Assembly (NCBI GenBank): GCA_037178975.1
Contig: JASJZH010000001.1
Coordinates: 372,001-436,000, forward strand
Source: Oscheius tipulae
Taxonomy: Eukaryota > Nematoda > Chromadorea > Rhabditida > Rhabditidae
DNA length: 64,000 nt
Direction: 5' to 3'
The translations under genes were made by a program, and so were the position numbers. The notes below the pieces were generated by a model. The model was given only the letters and a program-made list of their open reading frames with translations, searched no databases and was not told where the DNA came from. Below, piece after piece: positions 23,302-39,585 of the stretch (positions are counted from its first letter, which is position 1; each line of letters opens with the position of its first letter).

Positions 23302-24229
23302 CTATATGCCCCAGCCATGGCAGTAGATACCAGACTGTTGACAGTAACACTGTCTCTGCTGCCAGATGACCTGTTGCCCAGTCTGGACTACTTGATTTCC
23401 AATCTGACAACCTAAATGGGGCAATGAGCTGACTCTGAAGCTGGGGACGAACTAAGAAAACCAAAATGATGAGGAAACTCAGATGCTTGGACCCACTTTG
23501 ACAGCTGAAATTGGCATTCATTCCCTGAATTGTGCACTGGAAGTTCTGGCAGTTCCCGTTCTGGTCACAGACTTTGACTGTACTACCATGCTCGTAAGTC
23601 TGTCCATTGCTCAGACAGGCTAAAGTAGTGGTTTACAGAATGAGTACATAAACTTACCAACTGGTCGGACACTGAGAGAACCGTCACTATCATGCTCACA
23701 GATGTACTGAAAGTTATCACTGGAGAAAGTCTCACCGGGATTGTACTGAACTCCACTGTTGGCAGAGGTGGAACAGGCTGAAAATGACTCTAGACATAGA
23801 GTGAGTGTCTCGGTCTCTCTGTCTCTCTGTCTCTCGTCTCTCGGTCTCTCTGTCTCTCTGTCTCTCTGTCTCCCTGTCTCCCTGTCTCTCTGTCTCTCTG
23901 TCTCTCGGTCTCTCTGTCTCTCGTCTCTCGGTCTCTCTATCTCTCTATCTCTCACCAATCGGGTCATAAGACCATCCCCCAGTAGAACTGTCTTCCGAGC
24001 ACTTGTAGACAAAAGCCAATCCGTTTTGAATGTGTTCAACCGTGGTCGATCCAAGAGCATGTCCCTGTCCATCCAGGCCAATACAGGCCTGTGGCTGGTA
24101 GCTCCAAGATCCTCCATTCTGTTGACAGCACAGCTGGACGTTGTTCTGGACGATGACATGTTGTGGCACTGAGCACGATAGATGGGCTTGGACGGTCGCC
24201 ACGAGAGTAAAAATGACGGGAACGATCAT
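23302..24229 (-). CDS. secreted cysteine-rich modular protein (nematode fibronectin type I-like modules)
   Basis: Exons 24229-23956, 23777-23658, 23619-23497 and 23411-23302 encode 208 residues. A signal peptide (MIVPVIFTLVATVQA) is followed by repeated modules that each begin with a cysteine and a small residue run, contain a Tyr/Gly pair (VQYNPGETFSSDNFQYICE, QTYEHGSTVKVC) and close with Cys pairs; the last exon reads CQIGNQVVQTGQ and ends CYCQQSGIYCHGW. Each module sits on its own exon and all introns are phase 1, as expected for shuffled extracellular modules. The pattern recalls the fibronectin type I-like domain of nematode MIG-18-type proteins; that match is from memory of the pattern only. 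The donor of exon 3 (CAAA/GTGGGT) was chosen by frame. Confidence 0.75.
23808..23955. repeat. (TCTCTGTC)n tract inside an intron
   Basis: About 145 bp of nearly uninterrupted CTCTGTCT with CTCGGTCT variants. It forms most of intron 1 of the secreted modular protein gene. Confidence 0.9.
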
Positions 24230-24386
24230 TTTTCTGTCTTCGACCCCTCTCTCTCACCTTTTATGCTCTTCTCCCGACCAATTGTTCCCGAATATAAAAC
24301 TTCGCCGCCCCCTGGAACAATGAGACAAATGGCAACAGTCAGACGTGAATCTATTTCATCAGAAAGGCTGGGTAACAATAACAAGA

Positions 24387-27300
24387 TCACAGATAACTAC
24401 TGGTCACGGAGGTTCCCAGGAAGGACTGGCTGATGCTCTGGCTGGGAGTTCTAATACGACGAGCACGAGGCTGAGGAGGGGCGAGTTCAGCAGCTGGGTC
24501 GACTTCATCTTCTAGTTCGGCTCCTGAAAGAATGCGGTTGACTCTGTCCCTCTGTCTCTGTGTTTCTCTGTCTCTCTGTCCGTCTGTCCCCCTGTTTCTC
24601 TATCTGTCAATCTCTACCCAACTCACCCATCATCTGTCTCTGTACCAGCAGCTTGTACATGCCCTCCTGATTGATCAGCTCCCTATGAGTTCCCATCTGC
24701 TCGACTCTTCCCTTATTGATCACGACAATCTTGTCCGCATTCTCGACAGTACTGAGACGATGAGCGATGAGGACAACAGTCTTGCCCTTCAGATTCTTCG
24801 AGATGGCTTCTTGTACCTAAACACTCTTATAAAAGCCGGAGAGGCAGAGGGACGGAAAGATATAGAGACAGAAAGACAAAGAGACAGAAAGATAGAGAAA
24901 CAGAAAGAAACAGAGACAATACAGAAACTTACCACATGCTCAGATTCAGCATCCAGAGCCGAAGTGGCCTCGTCCAAGAGCAGCACCACTGGTTCTCTCA
25001 CCAGAGCACGCGCGATGGCAATTCTCTGTTTCTGTCCTCCAGACATCTGACTTCCTTTCTCTCCGACGTCCGTGTTATAACCGTCGGCAGTATCCATGAT
25101 GAAGGCATGAGCGTTGGCCAGCTTCGAAGAACGCTGGACCATGTCATCATCGTAGGTGTCGAGACCGTAGCCGATATTCTCGGTAACGGAGCGAGCGTAA
25201 AGGACGGGTTCTTGTCCGACCAAAGCCACCTGGAAGAGGTACAGTATGGAGAGAGACAGGAGAGACAGAATGAGTCACAGGTAATGTAGATGTAATAGTA
25301 TGAGTCAATTGATCCTGACAGGCCTCTTACCTTGGTATGAAGGTACTTGTGATCGTACTCTCTAATCGGAACTCCATCCAGAAGGACATCTCCTCCAGTT
25401 GGCTCATAGAAATGCTCGAGCATAGCGATACAGGAAGACTTTCCTCCTCCAGAAGGTCCAACCAGGGCGACGACCTCTCCGGGCTCGACGGTGAAGGTCA
25501 GATCCTCCATGATTGGGAGATCGGGACGGATCGGGTAACTGAACTTGACATTGCGGAACTCGAGTCGTCCGACGAGCTTGTCCGGTTTGTAAGTTCCGTT
25601 GTTCTGAAAGAGAACTGCTCGAGAGTTTGAGAGACAAGGTGACAGAGGGACAGAGAGAAGAGAGACAGTCACTCACATTCACTTTCGGTTCTCTGTCAAT
25701 AAATTCAAAGACTTTTCTGGAAGCTCCGACTGCCTGCATCAGACCATTCCAAACCTCTCCCAATTCCTAAAACTCAATATTTCCCAATGACTTCTTTCCA
25801 CAGTACCCTCAGATTTTCTCCCAACTGAAACTGGTACAGTAAGAAGGAGACCAAGAGTCCGGACTCGACTTTTCCCTTGATGACCAGGTGACCCCCGTAC
25901 CATAGGACAACTGTGAGAATGGCCATTTGGAGGAGCTCATTGCTCCAAATAAGACCAATTACGACGAAGACTTTCCTCGTAGCAATGTCTAGAGTCTTGT
26001 TCAGGAAACCAAGGAATCTGGAAGTCTTTGGTGTCGAAAAAAGCAATATGGAGAATGACTCACCGGTGTGCTTCAAAGCGTTCACAGGCGAAGCTTTTGA
26101 CTGTTCGGATGGCTGAGAGAACTTCTTCGGCCACGTCGTTGGACTTTGCGATGGTGTTCATGGTCTCTTCGGACAGTTTCTGGAAAGAGTCCCTCTCACT
26201 GTGCCTCTTTTTCCACTTACATCGTACCAGACTCCAAAGATCTTGTTGACCAAGAAGATGATAGGAATGTTGATCAGAGTAATCATCGACAGTCTCCAGC
26301 TCAGAGTAAACATGAAGACCAGGGATCCGAAAAGCATGGTCACATTCCTCGTCAATACGTTCATGTAGAGAGACAGAGTATTGGACATGGTTTGACAGTC
26401 AGCCGTGAGACGGGAACAGATCTCTCCAGTCTTGTTGGCATCAAAGAATCCTATTTCCTGCTTGATGACCGAACGGAAGAGGTCATTTCTGATCTGTCTG
26501 TCAATCATGGCATGGGCGAGAGTGAAAGAACCACCACGGAGACCTCCGAAAACAGCACATCCGAGGGAGAGGATGGCCATGATGCCGACAGTTCTGTGCA
26601 ACTTGGCATAGCTGGCTCCTTCTCCAAAAACGGCACTGACTACTTCTCCTGTCAGGTAGGGAATGAAGACTCGAGCTGAAAGACAGTTTATCGGTTTCTG
26701 AGTCTCTTTGTTTCTTTGTCTCTGATTGTCCCTTTGTCTCTCTGTACTCACTCAAAGAGTAGGCCAACAAAAAGAAGAAGGCCAGCCCATAGTACTTCCA
26801 CTCTCTGGCCATGTATCCCAAGAGACGGAACAGTAGAGTGAAAGTCTCCCTCTGCTGGGCCATTTTCTCCTCTTCCTCCTTCCTCACTCTCTCCTCGTAC
26901 TCTGCATCTCCAAAGATTGGATCCTCCCCGTCTCCGGCCACACTCTCTCTGATGTGAGTGAAGACACTGGTCCAGATGACCTGAACTGCCAGACTGGCAA
27001 AACAGCACCAGATCATAAGGATCCAGTCTCCGATAGCAAGCTTCAGCTTGTCGTCTTCGTAAAAGGCCAGGAGCTTGGACGGAGCAAAGGCAAGAATGAT
27101 GAGCATGATTGCGAAGACCATGTTTCTGAAAGATCACAGTCTCTGTCTCTGTTTCTGTATCACTCACTTTCCCTTCTCTGCGACTTGACTGAATCCTGCC
27201 GGTGAAGAATAAGCAGCAAGTCCTCCTCCAATCAAAACAGAGTCTCTGAGCAGGGCAACTCCCTAAACTTCTCTGTCAAACTGACATCCCTTTCCCATAC

Positions 27301-27480
27301 CAAAAAGTCCACCGGGTTGACCAAAAAGCTATAATTGGCCAGATCAAACCAGTGTTTTAGGTTGTCGAGAGTAAAGTATCTCCCATTCCAGGCCAGTCCG
27401 AATACATTGACAGCCACATCGAGTCCAGCAAAAAAGACCGCTATCCAGAGAGCCTGATTACCCGTGTAAAAGCTACCCAT
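24387..27480 (-). CDS. TAP-like half ABC transporter (ABCB9 / HAF-4 / HAF-9 family)
   Basis: Peptide exporter of lysosome-related organelles in its family; works as a dimer. Exons 27480-27301, 27262-27168, 27125-26752, 26675-26221, 26179-26064, 26017-25792, 25766-25677, 25603-25331, 25229-24933, 24816-24627, 24523-24387 give 810 residues. Four N-terminal spans (TMD0-like) precede a six-helix ABC transmembrane domain ([17 protein letters not shown]) and one nucleotide-binding domain: Walker [10 protein letters not shown] (about 561-568), Q-loop VGQEP, signature SGGQKQR (about 666), Walker [14 protein letters not shown] (about 684) and H-loop IAHRL (His 721). The start is the ATG at 27480 with TTTCAG ending two bases before it; a longer frame upstream begins only with TTG. 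Many introns contain GACAGA tracts. The paralogue (haf-4 or haf-9) is not resolved. Confidence 0.94.
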
Positions 27481-28957
27481 CACTGAAAGTGCCTTGGTAA
27501 TTGGAGATGGAGAGGGTCTATGTTTCAACAGGGCAAGATAAGAGTCTTATCTGAGACAGAGATGGTTTTGGACTGTGGGAGAAAAAGCAGCGAGGTTTAC
27601 GAACCGTCCTTGGGGGATGTCCTTGCAGAATTTGATCTGGAGGCAGTGGGTTTTACCTATTGTAGTCTCAAAGTCTGTAGTTAGCTACAGTATTGGATCC
27701 CACAGTAACTGTTAGTAGCAGAACTATCTAGTTCTAAATGCCCAAAAGTCTGTGTCTATATGTGTGTAACTGTCTGTCTGTCTGAAGCCCTAATTGACAA
27801 TTTGTCACACATACTTTGTGATAGCAGTTACTCTTTGCAAGTTAAGCCAAGCCGAATCAGTTTGGTAGATGCGTCTCTGTAAGAACGTTGCCCCTGTTAT
27901 TACAATAATTTCTGTCCATGCTACCAAATTTTTTAAACTTGTATTGGTCTTAAAATTTTGGTAGCATGGACAGAAGCTGACAGTATTGGTTTTTAGAAGA
28001 AGTTCCTAGCAAATAGTAGGACCGAAGACACAATGGATGACACTTTCAGTCCGACTGTATGCAAAACTATTGAACCTCACAAACTCTATTCTAGGTTGAC
28101 TAGATGAACGTCAAACTTGTAGAACTGCAAGATCTCGGATCTGAATCATCTCTTACGCTGCCTGCCAAAGTTTACGCTTGAAGTGTTGTCTGTTTCCAAC
28201 AATGTGGCTGAGAATCTCATGCAAACTGTGAACCAAATATAGAACTTTAGTGATATGTCTAGTGTTCGGTTCGGCACATAAAATACACCGTTTGCACAAG
28301 GTTTTCATGGCAGTTGAATGCTATGAATTCGTCTGTATTTGGACGTCAGAAATGTCGGAAAATCCAACCACCAATGACGCATACACTAGTTTTCATTTTC
28401 GGCCAATTTTCTTGTTGGAATAGACGTTACTAGTGTAATATTGAGTCGCTGAATTGATTAAAGACACTTACAGCCTTAAAAAAGTGCAAAAATTGTATTT
28501 TCGCACAGTACGCAATAGTGCGTCAAATCGAGTCGGGGCGCCTGTTATACTACCAAGAACTTAGCAAACCCTAGGAACATTTTTTCTAGGAACAAACTGA
28601 TCCCACAATAAAGGTTTCGTCTGGCTGAAAAAGATTGTAAAAGAATAATGGGTACGTTACTCTTGTCCTTCAAACTTTGAGAAAGTGAGCAAGACGGTCC
28701 AGAGGAAGCACCGAGACGTTAAAAGTCAAAGACAACTTCACTCCCCAAATGGACAGAAGTTGCCTAGTGGACGGATCAATTGATATGGTATCTGGGGGGC
28801 TCTCCCCCTTCTCTTCTCCCACCAAGAGTATAGATAAGACTTTTTTTGGCAGAGATTTTCAAAGACAGAAGGAGGAAATTCATTTTACAACGACAGAGGT
28901 TCAATATATTTGGAGCCGACGATCAGGATTCTTTGTGTACAAGTCAAGAAGAGGATG
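27481..28957. other. intergenic between the ABC transporter and the Skp1-related gene
   Basis: No gene supported. It contains the inverted repeat listed next. Confidence 0.4.
27911..27974. repeat. inverted repeat, 25 bp arms
   Basis: Arms 27911-27935 (TCTGTCCATGCTACCAAATT...) and 27950-27974 (...AATTTTGGTAGCATGGACAGA) pair almost perfectly around a 14 bp loop. Confidence 0.8.
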
Positions 28958-30093
28958 TTAGGCTTCGACCCATTCGAATCGCTTCCTCAGTTCTTCCTCC
29001 TCTTCCGGGGTGAAGTCGTTTACGAGACCGTAGATCTCCCGAATCTCCTCGACACTCTTTCCAATGGCCATGTTGGCGATCTGGAAGATCAGAGTTGGTT
29101 GGAACAGTGACGGACAGAGGCAGAAACTAACCTTCTGAGTGATGATATCAATGATTCCCGGGATGTCGAGGTAGTTGGCTCCCTGAAAACTTATCACTTT
29201 ATTTTGGAGTTCTGGAATGGTTTTGGATCCCTTGACATGTACTTATACTCTGACAGGGAGAAGAAACAAGTGGTTATGGTGGAGAGGAACAGGATTCCGC
29301 TGGACCATAGAGCTGATATAGTATAAATGAGTGCATGAGCCAAGGCTCAAGAAAAGGTCTCCAGTATGGCTTGCGGTGCTTTCAAAGTCTTGAAGCCTAC
29401 AAGAGTGGAGGAACAGGGCCTTTATGAAACTAACAGTCGCGGAAAATGGAAGCTTCCGACTTTGTTTAGAATCAGACGCAGGCATGGCGAGGCTATGCTT
29501 CCGGGCTGCATTCTGGATTGGAATTATTCAAATGTAATTTTAAAAAAAAAAACCCTAATTTAAGAAGCCTTGGACAAAGTAGCAGTCATGGTTTCAAAAA
29601 CTTCCATTTCAAATGACTTTTTCTAGTTTCAAAAGAGTCTGGACATGAGACGGTGTACGTCTGGACAGTATGATGTGAGTACGAGCATGACCTCAAAAGC
29701 GGGCAAATTCAATTCTTTTCTACTCACCAAAAGCATGGCCAGAAGTTGATCCGACGTCACATTCATGTAGTCTTCGTCCTCCTTGGTCAGGGTAATCCTC
29801 GGATCCTCGTGTTCCTCCTTGGGCTTGTAGACCTCGGCCCTGTGAATAGTGCACCACTCGACAATCTTGTGCAGCGTCCAGCCATCCAGATTACTGACCG
29901 GGAGGGCCTCCTTGAGCATTTCACTGTCCGAGTCGGTGATCCCGAGATCCTGGACCATTTTCTTGATCAGGTTGCTCTGGAAGGCGACATCCTCGGGCAC
30001 AGTGACCTCAGTATCGTCGTTGGCCTTTAAGATGAAGGTCATCATCTTCTTCTCCGTCTTGTCTTGACTGGTAGCAGCTTCTCCGACGACCAT
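28958..30093 (-). CDS. skr: Skp1-related protein, SCF ubiquitin ligase adaptor
   Basis: Links F-box proteins to Cullin-1 in SCF E3 ligases. Exons 30093-29728, 29182-29132 and 29080-28958 encode 179 residues. A POZ/BTB-like N-terminal fold (residues about 17-85, MMTFILKANDDTEVTVPEDVA) is followed by the F-box-binding C-terminal helices: DQLLAMLLGANYLDIPGIIDI across the first join, then ANMAIGKSVEEIREIYG and the end DFTPEEEEELRKRFEWVEA. These are family hallmarks. Human SKP1 has 163 residues; here the N-terminus is about 15 longer. Intron 1 is 545 bp, intron 2 is 51 bp. Worm genomes carry many skr paralogues, so a number is not given. An acceptor-like TTCAG lies upstream of the ATG. Confidence 0.95.
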
Positions 30094-30446
30094 TTTCTGG
30101 AAACTTCTGAATTGAAAAAAAAATATTGGATGAGCCGGGAGTGAGCGAGAGAACGTCAGTGATAAGATAGTCAGTGCGAGTAAAAGAGGCTAGAAATGGG
30201 ATGAATATTGGGAAAAGAAGGAATCTGTGTCACTGTCGCTGCCTCTGTGTCAATGTTTCTCTGTCATTGCGAATTAAAACGGAGAGAGCAGTAACTGGCA
30301 CAGTCAGACGGCTGAATGAGGAGGAGAGTTGAACCAGCTGTGGAGGAGCCTGCCAAGTTTCGGGCAAGCAACGCGACATACTACAGGACTTCTACAGCTC
30401 GCTTTTTGTAGAAACGTATCGATTTTTGTACATACTCGGCGTTCTC

Positions 30447-30520
30447 CTACAATCCTCAGTCGGTTAGCACTTCGACTACAAAAGCAAAGAAGCGCTCGGG
30501 TTCGATTTCTGCCTGCATGA
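30447..30520 (+). repeat. tRNA-like SINE copy
   Basis: A-box-like CTCAGTCGGTTAGCAC and B-box-like GGGTTCGATTTC; flanks cannot form a tRNA acceptor stem. Confidence 0.65.
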
Positions 30521-30874
30521 AATCTTTTAGAAGCACCTCCATAATGCTTTTCTGTTCCATCATTTCGGTCACAATAATCTTTTTAGAAACTTCAGGCCTC
30601 CCTAAAGCTTTTCCCAAATTCAAAGAGATAGCGTATTAGGCTCATAGGCTCCCGGTGTGTGGACAGAAGGGCATCATTTTTCAAGGCTGCCAAGAAAGGG
30701 TCAGTTCATAGGATTAGAAAAGAGACGGTGGCCGTATGCAGCTGGTGCTGTGTAAAAAACTTTAAGAAGACCGCAGCTGTTTGCGACGAAGAAGAATGCA
30801 AAGACTCGCTCATCATCGCATTGGGTTTAAAGAGCCTTGGAAGCTTCTTTTTTGATTTTGCGTTAAATTACAGG

Positions 30875-30915
30875 ACAGGGCGGTCTCTGCGAGTACGCCT
30901 GGCCTGGCTGCCAAG
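30875..30915. repeat. GGTCTCTGCGAGTAC repeat fragment
   Basis: GGCGGTCTCTGCGAGTACG...CCTGGCCTGGCTG, shared with both arms of the inverted repeat at 51062-51214. Confidence 0.6.
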
Positions 30916-31979
30916 GTGGGGGCAGTGAGCCAATTCTTCAAAGGACTGTGGTGAACGGTCTCGCTGTGAGGTTACAGCAAACCTGATGCGAAAAGTTTTG
31001 CGTCTTGCACCACTGCCACAATACATTGCCTACAGGGGGTTCGGTTTCAGATTCTGGGCTAGAATTTTTGAGTCTGTTCAGAAACGTTTTTTGAAACCAT
31101 AGCAGGTAGATACGGCACTACAAATTATCGCTCTGAAATTATAAGATAACCACTGAGATTTTCAGCAAGTTTTGAACAGAGATCGGGTCTAAAATGGCAA
31201 GAGATCGTACTGTAGGAGCTCAAGAAATCTATTCTCCTAAAATAACTCGTTAAGAAACATTCTTCTTCCCAAAGATTGTCAGTTACGGAAACATTTTGTT
31301 CACAAAAGGACCTTGTGGAAAAATCTACGCATTGTAACCAAAAAACTAGGCAAAACCGCAGAATTCCCAGTAAATTTGGAGCAGAAACATGCTGTAGCTT
31401 ATCTCCAAATCAATATCATGGGGTCTTTAATGCTAACCGTTAGCTGTCGAAAAATGTCAACTTGTTGACTCCCGGGTTCTGCTTCTATTTTTGTACCAAA
31501 TGTTCATTAATCCATATAACTTTTACGTGCATCCCACTATGTCCAGTTCGACTTTAAATTTCTATAACACTACAGAAAAATCGGCTTAAAAATGCTGTTA
31601 AAAGGACCTCCTTTTCGAAACTACCAGCTCCAGAGATTCCTTATCATTTTACATCGAAATTTCCACAAAACTATGTAGCTATTTAAGAGCTTCTTATGCA
31701 GATTAATTGGACTTAAAAATAATAAAAAATTAAGAAGCAAATGGTGTAAAAATAGGCCAGCTCCATCGGAAGAGCATGACTGTTCCTGCACCTGCTGTTT
31801 CGCTAGCTCACGCATTTTTGCGTACTATTTAATTTGCGTAACAGTTCGAATTGTACTTTTCTCCACGACTATGGTAGTACCAAGAAAACGAGCCTAATAG
31901 TCTTATTAAACAATAACAAAACATAACAAAAATACCCGTTAAATTCAGCAAAAAAACCTAATTTAAAAAAAAAAAACGT

Positions 31980-32250
31980 CTAAGCTTTGGCGCGTCTCTT
32001 CTGAGCTTTGGCGGCCTTCATCGTCGCCTCGTGAGCAGCCTGAATGTCGTCAAGAACCTCGCCAACTTGGGATGATTCGCAGCCAAGAAGATCCGCCGTC
32101 AAGGTCACGTGGAAGCCTGCAAATGAGGGAGAGGATTAATGTTTTGTTGAAGGGATTCTGTCTTAACCAGGTTTGGAAGGGAATGACCCATAGTCTGGCT
32201 CGGAATTGAACGAGACGATTACAGTTTTAGCGCAAATTAAGCATATACAT
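31980..32250 (-). CDS. 3' exons of an unidentified gene (partial)
   Basis: Two exons join in phase 1: about 32250-32168 (AKTVIVSFNSEPDYGSFPSKP) and 32116-31980 (GFHVTLTADLLGCES, then a charged helix ending KAQKRRAKA before TAG). Both are open in the joined frame, and the GTTAAG donor and TTGCAG acceptor fit. The 5' border at 32250 is uncertain and earlier exons were not found. The tail is Lys/Arg/Ala-rich, as in many RNA- or ribosome-associated proteins, but I do not recognise the product. Confidence 0.4.
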
Positions 32251-32930
32251 CTGTGAATCCGTTCTCACCCCAATATACGCAAGTTACAGGCTAATATTTC
32301 TGATACAAGAACCACGTTCTCGATAATTCTTTCGCAAAATTTTGAGAAATTATTGTGAGAAAGTGCAGTAAAAGTGGAATGAGGCCTAGAAGAAGTTTTG
32401 CAATCATTTTCTGGCTGTAAATTGCAACGAATATGTTTGCAAATCTATAGCTAAAAGTTGTTGGTTCTTTCTCCAGGATGGCAGGCTTTGAATGGAACAA
32501 GCAGACGAACTTCACGGGGTTAGATACATCGTTTGGTCATTTTTTCTCCGTGAAATATTGAAGTGCACACGACAAGAATTTAATATTCTAAGGCACATTT
32601 TCGGCAGATTTTATGGCTAGTATTGGTCTCATCATCAACATCACAGCTTTTCGATAAGTTGAACGTTATTTCCGGCAATAATAGGAAGAAAAGCCTTGCC
32701 TTCTTTTGTGTTATTCAGCAGACAATTAAAGAAGTGATAAAGTTGTTTAGAGCAAACGAAAACTTACGGTCAAGGGAAATGAATAGGTTTGAATTGAAAG
32801 TTATTGGGGTAAGGTGGGAGTAAATTCGAAGCCAATATTTCCCCTATGAGAGCTCCCCTTATGTAAGGAAATACCCATTTGCGTATTCGCGTTTTTTCGG
32901 GCGGTCAAGACGACATTTTCTGTCTTTCCG

Positions 32931-32987
32931 ATCTGCAAAATTGTAGAGCAGATCACGGGCTACAACTTTGCAGAGCCAGGCGAAAGT
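32931..32987. repeat. hairpin repeat family 1, copy e
   Basis: CTGCAAAATTGTAG and CTACAACTTTGCAG form the arms of an imperfect palindrome. Confidence 0.6.
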
Positions 32988-33110
32988 CAGGAAAAGTCGT
33001 CCTGATCTCGGAAAACGCGAATATGCAATTGTATATGTAGGGGTGATCTCTCTTGTTCTAAAGCGCAACGGTGTCTTTCTGTGCGTAGCCGAAGTCGCAG
33101 GGGTGCTGCT

Positions 33111-33175
33111 GCTCGCCATAGCTCAGTGGCAAGCGCGCTGAATCGTGACAACCCGGGTTCAATCCTCCTCGATGT
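33111..33175 (+). repeat. tRNA-like SINE copy
   Basis: ATAGCTCAGTGGCAAGCGCG (A box) and CCGGGTTCAATCC (B box). The ends do not pair as a tRNA acceptor stem, so a functional tRNA gene is unlikely. Confidence 0.6.
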
Positions 33176-33198
33176 TTTTCGGGTTTCCGAAAGGGGGG

Positions 33199-39226
<6,028 letters not shown>

Positions 39227-39585
39227 TTTCTCATGCAAATTCGGTCGCGTTTCTTCCAATTACATATTTAAAGTACTTTAACGTCACAACATTCAGATTT
39301 AAGAACAGTGACAGTATAAGGCAAGTTTATGTAATTTAATGTAAGTTCAACAAATTGAGAGAAGTCCTATATCTAATATGTACAAATCGGTAAGCAACAA
39401 ATTGCACAACGTAGAAAGAGTTAAGAGGGGGTATAATGTAGTCAATTTCCTCGACTAAATAAGGGCAGTATAAATCAAATTTCAGCTACTATGTATACTC
39501 TAGCACAAAAAACAGACAAAAGTAAGTGAAAAAAGTGAAGGGTTTTTACCGGTAAAGAGAGGGGCTTGGGCAAGTGGTTAAGGGA

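Larger units (their letters stand above)
30094..31979. other. 1.9 kb region between skr and the unidentified gene
   Basis: It contains one tRNA-like SINE copy and one copy of the GGTCTCTGCGAGTAC repeat. No gene supported. Confidence 0.4.
32251..33198. other. region downstream of lars-2
   Basis: It contains a family 1 hairpin and a SINE copy. On the + strand an ATG at 32478 (MAGFEWNKQTNFTG) directly follows a TTCTCCAG acceptor, but no convincing continuation was found. Confidence 0.35.

Noticed and set aside
27481-27528. Sixteen-residue N-terminal extension of the ABC transporter
   Set aside because: It would start with TTG; a TTTCAG acceptor lies two bases before the ATG at 27480.
32478-32665. 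+ strand microprotein MAGFEWNKQTNFTG... with a second exon at about 32616
   Set aside because: The acceptor before the ATG is good, but the donor is weak and the joined product is only about 25 residues with no support.
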